From NCBI GenBank assembly GCA_900546065.1, contig URBK01000001.1, forward strand, positions 155,167 through 219,166: a stretch of 64,000 nucleotides of DNA. Direction: 5' to 3'. The stretch comes from an uncultured Alistipes sp. (GTDB lineage: Bacteria > Bacteroidota > Bacteroidia > Bacteroidales > Rikenellaceae). How positions within the stretch are numbered: the stretch's first letter is position 1; every line of letters begins with the position of its first letter. Made by a program: the position numbers and the translations under genes. Below are positions 25,419-33,384 of the stretch, piece after piece. The notes under the pieces are model-generated. The model was not told the DNA's origin. It searched no databases and saw only the letters and a list, made by a program, of their open reading frames with translations.

Positions 25419-25937
25419 TTATTTTATCGGCAGTTTTACACCCAGCACGATACCTGTCCGCAGCAAATCCGCCCCTTTTATCATCATGTCACTCTTGACC
25501 TGCCAGTACAGCGTCCATCCCGACCGCAGCTCATAATTGTGCTCGTAACCCACATGGATTCCGGCAAGAAACTTGTTCGTGTCGCTCCCTGCCGAAGCTC
25601 CGATACGCAAGTTGCCGTAATGGTTGCGTCCACGCACCACACAAGGTTTGTACGCCACACCGAAACCATAAGTGCGGTAGTTGCGCCAGAAGGATTCCGG
25701 ACAAATATGACCGCAAGATTTACATTCCGTCCATTTCAGATAGCCGTTGGCGAAGAACTCCCACGCATGACGGCAGTTCATTTCATGCTCGTAAGCAAGC
25801 GTTACGTCCATGCCGTTCTCATACAGCAATCCCACGCCGAGCGAGAGGCGGCCGCCGTTGCGTTGCGCATGGGCATTGGTGGCAAACCCTATGCAGACAA
25901 GCATCAGTAACAAAACTGTTTTCAACGTCTTTTTCAT
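25419..25937 (-). CDS. traO: Conjugative transfer protein TraO
   Basis: About 172 residues with a signal peptide (cleavage after NAHA) and an aromatic beta-strand pattern (LSLGVGLLYENGMDVTLAYE...) typical of a small outer-membrane barrel. Matches the Bacteroides TraO family in size, pattern and position after TraN. Start at 25937 preferred because GGAGG lies 7 bases upstream; the ATG at 25943 overlaps the TraN stop but is too close to the ribosome-binding site. Confidence 0.8.
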   Translation of the reverse strand: MKKTLKTVLLLMLVCIGFATNAHAQRNGGRLSLGVGLLYENGMDVTLAYEHEMNCRHAWEFFANGYLKWTECKSCGHICPESFWRNYRTYGFGVAYKPCVVRGRNHYGNLRIGASAGSDTNKFLAGIHVGYEHNYELRSGWTLYWQVKSDMMIKGADLLRTGIVLGVKLPIK

Positions 25938-25939
25938 CG

Positions 25940-26791
25940 TCATTCCTCCTCCAATAAAGCGGTGTTAAATGAATCGGCCGACAGCACATCCTCGTAGTCG
26001 ATGTTCAGGCTGATATTGCGCCCGCTGATTTGTTGTTCCGTCATTTCGATAGTCAGCAGCTTGTCGTTCGGAAAGGTCATCTTTTTCACGACAATCACGT
26101 TCCGGTAGCCGTGCTTGAACGTCTTGCCGTGTTCCAATACCAGGGCAGGAGTCAGCTCGATGGTCTGCGCGTTAGTTGCCTTCGAAAGTTTCTTGTCCGA
26201 CAGTTTCACCCGTATCTCGTCGATGTCGAAACGGATGTTCGTTTTGTTCTCGATGGAAAAGTCGATGAAGAAGTAGTCGCCCACCGAGTAAATATTGTTC
26301 AGGCGCATCACCATTCGGTGCGCCTTGGTCGCCACGTTGCGGATTTTCGCGGGCGAGTTCCACACCCGTCTTGCAAAACGCACCATGTCGGCTGTGGACA
26401 TCGAGACCGTAGGATTGTTGTAGGCATCCCGTTCCTGTAGCTGAATTTCCTTGTCTGCCACCGCCTCGCTTATCCGCGTGGTGTAGATGAGTGCATACTG
26501 CGTGCGATAGCGTTCCGTTACGATGGTGACGATGGCCAGCACTTCACCGTCCTCGTGTCCCGTCTCTTTGGGCTTTAACCGGATGATGTTCTCAATGGGT
26601 TGGTCGCCCGCCACCTTGTCTGTGGAAATATCCACGAAGCGGACCGGTTCCGAGGCTGTGATGACGGTCGTTACCTGTTCATTGACAGTCAGCCGTTCCA
26701 TCTCTTCGTATGTACGCTGAGCCTGTGCGTTCCGTGTGGCAAAAAGTCCTGCCGCCAGAAGAAATGCAGTTATAATTATTTTCTTGTTCAT
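25940..26791 (-). CDS. traN: Conjugative transfer protein TraN (DUF4138)
   Basis: 283 residues with signal peptide ending AQAQ. The body has the TraN/DUF4138 features: ITASEPVRFVDIST, a central YSVGDYFFIDFSIENKTN segment and a C-terminal strand pair. TraN is regarded as the VirB9-like outer-membrane-complex component of Bacteroidetes type IV secretion and acts with TraM. Its stop codon overlaps the TraO start region. Confidence 0.85.
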   Translation of the reverse strand: MNKKIIITAFLLAAGLFATRNAQAQRTYEEMERLTVNEQVTTVITASEPVRFVDISTDKVAGDQPIENIIRLKPKETGHEDGEVLAIVTIVTERYRTQYALIYTTRISEAVADKEIQLQERDAYNNPTVSMSTADMVRFARRVWNSPAKIRNVATKAHRMVMRLNNIYSVGDYFFIDFSIENKTNIRFDIDEIRVKLSDKKLSKATNAQTIELTPALVLEHGKTFKHGYRNVIVVKKMTFPNDKLLTIEMTEQQISGRNISLNIDYEDVLSADSFNTALLEEE

Positions 26792-26811
26792 ATCGTTTCT
26801 GTTGATATTTT

Positions 26812-27615
26812 TTATTTTTTTATTTCCCTTATTTCGCTTTCTTTAATCCCATGACCACGTTCCAGTTCCTCCCGAATCCGTCGTCCGGCAATTTCGCAAT
26901 ACGTCGGTTCAATCTCGAATCCGATGTAATGCCGTCCCGTGCGGATGGCGGCAATGGCGGTCGTACCCGAACCGATGCAGTTGTCCAGCACCACATCGCC
27001 CTCGTTGGTATAGGTGCGCATCAGGTACTCTATCAAGGCTACCGGCTTCTGTGTCGGATGATAGAATGCTCCTGTCTTGTGTTCCTTGGGTATGGAAATG
27101 ACAGAGGTCGGGTACTTGTCTTCGGCAACACGCACCGGAGCCAGTTTCATTTCACCGTAACAGCGGTTCGTGAAACCGTCCGTCTTGCGCCGTCCATGAT
27201 TTTTCCGTTCCGGTGGACACGGCATCATCTGAGGATGATATACCGGCTGACGGTCGTAGAACACGATGATGTCCTCATGCTGGCGTAGCGGCATCCGGTT
27301 GGCATTCAGGTGACCCGTTACCCGGTCTTTCCGCCACACGAGGTTATACCGCCACATCCGGGGTTGCGAGAGCATGAGCCGCGCCGAGAAGATGCCCTGC
27401 GCAAAGAGGATAACGGGGCTTCCCGGCTTGGTGATCCTGCGGTACTGTTCCCACAACGCTTCGAGCGGTATCTGCCTGTCCCAGTGTACCGCCTTGTTGC
27501 TACGGTTCAACACGCCGTAAGGCAAATCCGCTATCACGGCATCGACACTGCCGTTCGCCATGAGCTTCATGCCCTCGATACAGTCCATATTATATATGTT
27601 GTCAATCTCTATCAT
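26812..27615 (-). CDS. Site-specific DNA methyltransferase (beta class)
   Basis: 267 residues. The catalytic motif IV DLPYG is near residue 30, the SAM motif I is DNCIGSGTT near the C-terminal quarter, and a TRD-like region lies between: order IV-TRD-I is the beta class. Segment HPTQKPVALIEYLMRTY is the usual motif just before motif I. Embedded between traM and traN with no restriction enzyme nearby, so it most likely modifies ICE DNA to escape restriction in a new host. N6-adenine versus N4-cytosine cannot be settled. Confidence 0.85.
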   Translation of the reverse strand: MIEIDNIYNMDCIEGMKLMANGSVDAVIADLPYGVLNRSNKAVHWDRQIPLEALWEQYRRITKPGSPVILFAQGIFSARLMLSQPRMWRYNLVWRKDRVTGHLNANRMPLRQHEDIIVFYDRQPVYHPQMMPCPPERKNHGRRKTDGFTNRCYGEMKLAPVRVAEDKYPTSVISIPKEHKTGAFYHPTQKPVALIEYLMRTYTNEGDVVLDNCIGSGTTAIAAIRTGRHYIGFEIEPTYCEIAGRRIREELERGHGIKESEIREIKK

Positions 27616-27626
27616 GGCTTCCGTTT

Positions 27627-28778
27627 TTACTGTTTCTCACGTCCGTTCACCAGATAGACGAAAGTGCCGTATTTCAGCTTTACCTTATTTTTTTTGATAG
27701 CTTTGCCGATGGCATTGCTCGTTTTCTGGTAGGCATTCGTAGCGGCTTGCATTCCCCATTGCGAGAGACTGTTGCCGTAACTGCCGGTATTCATGTTCAG
27801 ATTCCCCGACACCGCACCGCTTGCCACATCCTTGCTCGTTTCCCGGAACTGGCTGTTCGGTACATAAAGCCCCTCCATGCCGTCCGTGTCGTAAAGGGAC
27901 AGGCTGACCTTCACCAGTTCGTCCTCGATGAGAATGCTGGTGATGTTCCCCTTCACACGCCCCGACGAGAAGCCGCTCATGGTGGCATACAGATACGACC
28001 CTCGTTTGACCACGCACTCGTTGATCTCCACGTCGTCGAGCAGACGCAACCGCACACGCGAGCCGTCCACCGCTTTGATGTCCTCGTCGATAATGGCCTT
28101 TATCAGTTTCGGTTCACGGGCATTGACCGCAAGCGTATTGAAGTAATCCGAAGCCGTCTTTACCTTGCGTACCACTTCGCTGGGCGGTTCGTTCTCTGAC
28201 GGGGCTTTTACCGAACGGCTCTCTTCCTCTATTTTTCCCTTAACCTCTATGGTTGCCGTCGGGGGTTGCGCCGATGCGGTACTGTCCGTATCGGTCGCCG
28301 GTAATACCTCATTGCGTCCTCTCAACCTTGCTTCGGCAAGGGCTTTCTCCAGTTCCGCGAGAGCTTCTTGCTCGCGCGTCTTGGCATCGGCAATTTGCGC
28401 TGCCGCAGCCTTTTCCTGCTGTTGCTCATCGAGCAGGGCGATGTCGTCCACCGTGTATTGCGATTCATATTCTTCCTTGTTGTCATCGGGTTCATCTCGT
28501 TCTATGTTATCCACTGCGGAGTAATCCTGTATCTTACCCCATGATTTGGCCATGTTCTCGTACTTGCTGCCTATGCCGTCACCGCCTTTAAGCCGGGCAT
28601 CCGGCAAATCGGGGTTCAAAAACTCCGTTGTCTGCAGCGTCTTGTCCGGAATCTCCGCCGTTTCGGTCTGAAACAGGTCGAAGATGAAGTACGATGCAAC
28701 CAGAAGCGGGATATACAGGACAGCCGGAAGCATATACTTCGGCTCCCTGAAATTGATTTTATCAAATATCTTCATCAT
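27627..28778 (-). CDS. traM: Conjugative transfer protein TraM
   Basis: About 383 residues; one membrane helix near the N-terminus (YMLPAVLYIPLLVASYFIF), a long Glu/Ala-rich coiled region, a Thr/Pro/Ser-rich linker, then the conserved TraM beta-domain (ALTASV... IKAVDGSRVRLRLLDDVEI). This is the VirB10-like bridge of the Bacteroidetes conjugation channel. The start ATG-ATG pair at 28778/28775 follows the stop of the upstream methyltransferase at 28786; an upstream in-frame ATG at 28814 would overlap that gene. Confidence 0.8.
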   Translation of the reverse strand: MMKIFDKINFREPKYMLPAVLYIPLLVASYFIFDLFQTETAEIPDKTLQTTEFLNPDLPDARLKGGDGIGSKYENMAKSWGKIQDYSAVDNIERDEPDDNKEEYESQYTVDDIALLDEQQQEKAAAAQIADAKTREQEALAELEKALAEARLRGRNEVLPATDTDSTASAQPPTATIEVKGKIEEESRSVKAPSENEPPSEVVRKVKTASDYFNTLAVNAREPKLIKAIIDEDIKAVDGSRVRLRLLDDVEINECVVKRGSYLYATMSGFSSGRVKGNITSILIEDELVKVSLSLYDTDGMEGLYVPNSQFRETSKDVASGAVSGNLNMNTGSYGNSLSQWGMQAATNAYQKTSNAIGKAIKKNKVKLKYGTFVYLVNGREKQ

Positions 28779-28785
28779 ACATCTT

Positions 28786-29268
28786 TTAATTGAGTTGTAC
28801 ATACTTGCCTTCAATGCTGCAGTTTTTCAGCACTTCTGCGTTTTCCACTCCGAATGCGATCAGGATGCTGCCGCAACCGGGAGAATCGCCGCGTGTTCCG
28901 TCCGGGCGGTAAAACCGGATGCGGTGGCGCAGGAATTTCATGCCCGTCGCTTTCTCGAAAATGACGTCCTGAAACATTTTGGAATCGCAACGGTTGAACA
29001 ACAGCGCGATGCCGTTGCCGTGTTCCGCCAACTTTCGGACAAACTGTTCGATAAGGGGACGCGAGTACGGAGGATTGAGCCATACACGCCCTTCCCATTT
29101 CAGGGACAATCCGTCCATGTCCCGGTCATACATGACCTCGGCGGTCGGCCACAACGGATGGACAGGGGCGCAAGGGTCAAGGTCGAACCTGCCTAACGCT
29201 TTCAGCACCTCCTTCGGGGTGTACCATTCGTCCGACGAGCGGACTGATTTTTCAAATCGTGTATTCAT
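28786..29268 (-). CDS. Phage-type DNA N6-adenine methyltransferase (Dam family)
   Basis: 160 residues, the size of the PF05869-type phage Dam enzymes. Key segments: DEWYTPKEVLKALGRFDLDPCA at the N-terminus (aspartate-rich SAM pocket) and the catalytic WLNPPYSRP. Start at 29268 chosen because AAAGGAG lies 5 bases upstream; a longer frame from 29292 overlaps traL. A second methyltransferase within the transfer operon, between traL and traM, again without a restriction partner. Confidence 0.8.
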   Translation of the reverse strand: MNTRFEKSVRSSDEWYTPKEVLKALGRFDLDPCAPVHPLWPTAEVMYDRDMDGLSLKWEGRVWLNPPYSRPLIEQFVRKLAEHGNGIALLFNRCDSKMFQDVIFEKATGMKFLRHRIRFYRPDGTRGDSPGCGSILIAFGVENAEVLKNCSIEGKYVQLN

Positions 29269-29278
29269 AAGCACTCCT

Positions 29279-29659
29279 TTATTGCGGTTCATATTTCTTG
29301 TTCTCGTTCCGATTTTCCCTTATTTCACCCCCTTGCAGCCTCTTGTGTCTTTCCCGCAGCACCGAATCCTGCATTTCCGTCGCCGTGCGTGTCGGCCGGC
29401 TGTTGCGGTATGCCATCGTAATGCGATAGATGTTCCAAGTGAACCCTCCGATAGCGAAACCGAAGACGATGACCAGAAAAAGTATCCGGTGCGCGTTGGC
29501 GAATCCCTGTACCTTGGCGGCAGCCTTGTCGATACGTGTCGCTTGGGCGAACTTTCGTCCGGCGGACACCTCCCGCTCGTAACGGTCTTTGTATTTCGGA
29601 TCGTTCTTGTCCGGCATCTTTTCACCGAAGAGCATCCGCCTGAATCCCTTGATATTCAT
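29279..29659 (-). CDS. traL: Conjugative transfer protein TraL
   Basis: 126 residues, charged N-terminus, one membrane helix around residues 58-78 (ILFLVIVFGFAIGGFTWNIY), charged tail. Size, topology and position between traK and traM identify it as TraL of the Bacteroides transfer system. Exact role unknown; inner-membrane component. Confidence 0.75.
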   Translation of the reverse strand: MNIKGFRRMLFGEKMPDKNDPKYKDRYEREVSAGRKFAQATRIDKAAAKVQGFANAHRILFLVIVFGFAIGGFTWNIYRITMAYRNSRPTRTATEMQDSVLRERHKRLQGGEIRENRNENKKYEPQ

Positions 29660-29671
29660 AAACTCCGTTGT

Positions 29672-30286
29672 TTAGTAGTTGATCTTCGTTTTCTGTTCGA
29701 TGTCCTTGTTCAGCAGGGTACGCCAGTTCACGATAAGCAGCCCATGCGGATTGTTCTCTGTTCGGGGTACACGCTTGAGCTGTCCTGCCGTCACCAGTTC
29801 ACGCATCAGGATATTGCTCCGTCGCTCGATGCGCTGCCGTCCGTAGTAGGTGAACTCCATCTTCTCCTTGTTGAAAGCCACGCTGTCGCAATAGATGGAG
29901 AACACCGAACTCGTACCCAAAATGTTGGAGTAGAAACCCTTTTCCTTGAGCGTGTTGTATTGTGCCAACCCCGTCTCATCGACTAAATACATCGCTTTTT
30001 CCATCGTATAGCGGATATATTTGTCATCCGGCGGTAACGTGAAAAAATAATGATGAAACATCTCCACATGGCTTTTGGCTTCCACATCAAGCGTTTCGTC
30101 CATTGTCGTGCGATTCACGAGGATAGGCACGTTGCCGTCCAGCACATACACCTTCTTCTGCGCATCCGAGACCATCGTCCGGGCTGTCCAGATGCTTGAC
30201 AAGCTGATGATGACACATCCCACGAGAAAAGCGGTACAGATGATGCCCACCAGTCTGATTTTGTTTTCCAAATTCTTGATGACCAT
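29672..30286 (-). CDS. traK: Conjugative transfer protein TraK
   Basis: 204 residues; one N-terminal membrane helix (about 12-32), then a periplasmic domain with KVYVLDGN, HVEMFHHYFFTLPPD and the C-terminal NNPHGLLI signature that I recognise from TraK of Bacteroides conjugative transposons. TraK is the VirB8-like inner-membrane assembly factor. It follows the 131-residue gene by 3 bases. Confidence 0.88.
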   Translation of the reverse strand: MVIKNLENKIRLVGIICTAFLVGCVIISLSSIWTARTMVSDAQKKVYVLDGNVPILVNRTTMDETLDVEAKSHVEMFHHYFFTLPPDDKYIRYTMEKAMYLVDETGLAQYNTLKEKGFYSNILGTSSVFSIYCDSVAFNKEKMEFTYYGRQRIERRSNILMRELVTAGQLKRVPRTENNPHGLLIVNWRTLLNKDIEQKTKINY

Positions 30287-30289
30287 CGG

Positions 30290-30685
30290 TTATTCCCTTT
30301 TACCGTTCAACATCTGTACATATTCCGTGTGCAGCATGGGTATGACCGCATCCCGAAGTTCCGTCAAAAGATTCTCGAACTCCGCCGAGAATATCTCCAC
30401 GTAATAGCCCTGCATCTCCACATGGACAAGCACCCACCAGATTCCTCTTTTGCGCTTACCAGCGTTCCGCTGCAGCAGGGCAAGACGCAGCTTGTACGTT
30501 AGGTACGTCACTAAGGGGGCGATGTACCGGTCGTCGTACTCGAAGGCTTCGTCCAGTTCTTCATACTGCGGGTCGATGCGGTGGTTCTCCGCCACCTCGC
30601 AAACCTCTTTTCTCGCTCGTTCCTGTGCAAAGGACATAAATTTCTCATCCTTGCACCAGCTTTTGATTTTCTCTTGCAATTTCAT
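30290..30685 (-). CDS. Unassigned transfer-operon protein, 131 residues
   Basis: Soluble protein, no signal or membrane helix, with a basic patch (LLQRNAGKRKRGIWW) in the middle and an aromatic second half. It sits between traJ and traK with 3-base spacing to traK. CTnDOT has no gene at this place, so it is a feature of this ICE subtype. No function recognised. Confidence 0.6.
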   Translation of the reverse strand: MKLQEKIKSWCKDEKFMSFAQERARKEVCEVAENHRIDPQYEELDEAFEYDDRYIAPLVTYLTYKLRLALLQRNAGKRKRGIWWVLVHVEMQGYYVEIFSAEFENLLTELRDAVIPMLHTEYVQMLNGKRE

Positions 30686-30726
30686 GTTGTTATGATTTTT
30701 ATTGGGTTTATATTATCTTTTGCGGA

Positions 30727-31860
30727 TTATCTCATGATGCCGCCCAACCCTCCGGTTGCCGTCATCTTCGCCTGCTGTGCCACGCCCTCGCCGAAGTTTC
30801 GGGTAGAGAATGCCGTGTCGCCCTCCGGTATCATCCATGCCGCCAAGTCCGGAACAAGGTTCAGGCACTTGAGAGCTACAATCGAAGCCGCCATCAGGTA
30901 GCCCGCCGAGAAGAACGAGTTCTGCAGGTAGGCGGCCATCGTCTGCTCGCTGGCGGTTATCGCCGTCAGGTTCTCGATTTGGATGCACAATACAATGTCA
31001 AAGAGCAGCAGCACGTAGAAGCCCACGAAGTAGAGCATCGCCCCGTAGAAATGCACCGTCAGATAGCGTGTCAGCCACTTCGCCCAAGCACCTTCCCATT
31101 TTGGCAGGATGCTGAACGCCCACTGTATCGGCCCGAAAATCGTCAGCATTCCCAACAGGATTTGTTGGCAGTAAATCGTAGCCCACCAACCGATTCGGAA
31201 CACCACGAGGGCAATCAGCATGATAATTTTGTCTATCCCCACGATGACACCTGCCGTCAAAGACGTGAACCACAACTTCGCCGCATCCTTTTCCATGTTC
31301 GTCACTTCGTCCACACCGGTCTGCTCCATTGTCGCCTCTATCAGATTGGGATCGGATGTGCCTGTGTGGGCGACATCCGCCTGTGCCTGCAGGTTCGTGT
31401 ACATCGTGTCACGCACATGGATGAGCTGCTGAACTTCCTCGAACCTGTCCGATATCTGTGAAGCTTCGGCTTCATACAGGTCATGGGTGTACGAACCTAT
31501 GCAGTTAGGGATGTAGGACAGGAAATCGAGAAAACACCAGTTGTTCCGGCTCCCCGCCATACCCGTGTCCGCAGGCGGATACCACCAGCAGATGATAATC
31601 GACACGGCAAGCGGCCTAAACAGCTTCATCACGTCCAACGGCTCGTGCTTTACCATCATCTTGTAGGCGATACCTGCCGCCATGACGATGGAGAACAGTG
31701 CCGCGAGTGCCATGCACATCTGCAATATCCACCAAAAAGGTCCCTGCGCACCGGTAAAAGTCGCGTCAGTCAGAAACTCGTTGGTCTGAAAGATGACATC
31801 ATCTATTTCCTCCTCCAACAGGTTGATGCCGAAATCCGAAAGTATATCTCCGTTTGCCAT
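30727..31860 (-). CDS. traJ: Conjugative transfer protein TraJ (VirB6-like)
   Basis: 377 residues with about five to six membrane segments (for example WILQMCMALAALFSIVMAAG, IIMLIALVVFRIGWWATIYC, YLMAASIVALKCLNLVPDLA). Multi-pass inner-membrane channel component, matching TraJ in size and place. The C-terminal Gly/Ala tail (MTATGGLGGIMR) is also usual for the family. Confidence 0.82.
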   Translation of the reverse strand: MANGDILSDFGINLLEEEIDDVIFQTNEFLTDATFTGAQGPFWWILQMCMALAALFSIVMAAGIAYKMMVKHEPLDVMKLFRPLAVSIIICWWYPPADTGMAGSRNNWCFLDFLSYIPNCIGSYTHDLYEAEASQISDRFEEVQQLIHVRDTMYTNLQAQADVAHTGTSDPNLIEATMEQTGVDEVTNMEKDAAKLWFTSLTAGVIVGIDKIIMLIALVVFRIGWWATIYCQQILLGMLTIFGPIQWAFSILPKWEGAWAKWLTRYLTVHFYGAMLYFVGFYVLLLFDIVLCIQIENLTAITASEQTMAAYLQNSFFSAGYLMAASIVALKCLNLVPDLAAWMIPEGDTAFSTRNFGEGVAQQAKMTATGGLGGIMR

Positions 31861-31872
31861 AGCCCTGTCTTT

Positions 31873-32640
31873 TTATTTCCCTCTGTTTACACTCTCGTTG
31901 TCATCTTCGCCGTTTCCGTTGCTGCCCGATTGCGAACCACGCACCGCAAGGCGTGATTCCTGCCACCGGCTCATGGCATTGCGGACAATACCGCCTTTAT
32001 GCAGGGTACGGTTGTCCGTTGCGTTCAGCAGTGCATTCGTCACCGTTGCGTTCTGACGCTTGGCAAGGTAGCCCACTAAAATCTCGTTCTGCCGTGCCAC
32101 ATCCTCGTAAATGCGCAGATACTCCTTCTTTCGCTGGGCATTGGGCATATAGGCGTCTTTCGTGGCTTTGATGGCACACTGATAGACGTGGTAGTATTCC
32201 GTCCACCGTTCCTTGTCGGCCGGAGTGCCACCGGACAGGAGAATACGGTCGATGTTGCGCCGGAACCGCTCCATCTGTCCGCTGACCTTATCGCCCTCGG
32301 CAAGCCATGCGATGTCCACCTGCCGGTCGGCAACGTTCAACGCCTCGACCTTCGCCCGCTTGACCAAGGCCGAATCAATGGCTTCCGCTTCGTCCACCTG
32401 GTTGTAGAGATTGATACCGGCAAGCGTGCGGAACGAGAGCTTGTTTTTGGCCGCTGCCGACTTCTTGTATTTGTTGTGCAGCACGGAATAATAGAGGTCG
32501 GGCGAGAGTGCGCCCGTACCGGTCTCCATGACCGTTACCTGATTCTGCTTCGGCGAATCATGGTTGTACGTTACATACTGTGCGTGTACGGCTGTCGTTA
32601 CGGTGACCGCCACCGCCATGAGTAATAGTTTTCTGTTCAT
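31873..32640 (-). CDS. Secreted transfer-operon protein, 255 residues (DUF5045-like)
   Basis: Signal peptide ending VHAQ, then a helical protein rich in Lys/Ala/Asn, ending in a Ser/Asn/Gly tail (GSQSGSNGNGEDDN). I recall DUF5045 as the name of similar Bacteroidetes proteins, but am not certain. It lies 12 bases upstream of traJ, the place of the VirB5/TraI-type periplasmic protein in related systems; the role is inferred from position. Confidence 0.6.
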   Translation of the reverse strand: MNRKLLLMAVAVTVTTAVHAQYVTYNHDSPKQNQVTVMETGTGALSPDLYYSVLHNKYKKSAAAKNKLSFRTLAGINLYNQVDEAEAIDSALVKRAKVEALNVADRQVDIAWLAEGDKVSGQMERFRRNIDRILLSGGTPADKERWTEYYHVYQCAIKATKDAYMPNAQRKKEYLRIYEDVARQNEILVGYLAKRQNATVTNALLNATDNRTLHKGGIVRNAMSRWQESRLAVRGSQSGSNGNGEDDNESVNRGK

Positions 32641-32658
32641 ATTCTTCTCTTTTTGTCG

Positions 32659-33384
32659 TTAATAATCCAGTCTTCCGGCTCCGCGCCAACGCCCGAAGGC
32701 GTCATCGAGAATCTCCCGCATGGTGCGGGAGCGATATACCTTTGCCTTCCAATAGCCGATACGCACCTGTATATACCGCCATGTCTCGAAATACGCACGG
32801 TTCAGATGCCGCTCGATGTTGTCCAATGAGCGGTTGATGGCCTCCAACACCATCAGCAGGTCGGAGGTCGAGCAGGCTGCCGCTCCGGTGGCATACAGCA
32901 CGAGGTCGCTCACGGACTTGTAGAGCTGTTCCCCCTCACGGGCAATCGCCCTCAGCCCCCTCGCATTGATGGAGATAATCAGGGTATCTGCGGATTCGAT
33001 GCGTCCCCGTTTCAATATCTTCGCATTGAAATCCTCCAACAATGATTTATAGTCGCCGATACGGTCGCTGACCGATGTGTAGGTATTCTTGACGTTCAGC
33101 ACCGTGCGCAACGACTGGTACATGACGTCGATGACATCGAACGCACGGGTGTACCGGTCAAGGTCGATATTCAGCTCTTTATAGCCCCCGACTTCCTTAC
33201 AGCTGTATTCGTGCAACAGTTTGTTGCTGTACTCCAAGGTACTGCGGGCCAACAACAGGCTGCGCTGCTTCTTGTGGTCGTTGATGTAGGCTTCGACGGA
33301 GACTATATCGAAAGTCCACTGCGCCTTGGCGATACCGGGCAGCAGGAAGAGCAGCAATGCGGCTATCCGTAAAATGCGTTTCAT
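32659..33384 (-). CDS. Secreted helical transfer-operon protein, 241 residues
   Basis: Signal peptide ending IAKAQ, then mostly alpha-helical with repeated Leu/Arg spacing, resembling periplasmic VirB5/TraI-like pilus-tip proteins in general form but without a match I can name. Its start overlaps the stop of the 848-residue gene by 4 bases (ATGA), so the two are translated together. Confidence 0.6.
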   Translation of the reverse strand: MKRILRIAALLLFLLPGIAKAQWTFDIVSVEAYINDHKKQRSLLLARSTLEYSNKLLHEYSCKEVGGYKELNIDLDRYTRAFDVIDVMYQSLRTVLNVKNTYTSVSDRIGDYKSLLEDFNAKILKRGRIESADTLIISINARGLRAIAREGEQLYKSVSDLVLYATGAAACSTSDLLMVLEAINRSLDNIERHLNRAYFETWRYIQVRIGYWKAKVYRSRTMREILDDAFGRWRGAGRLDY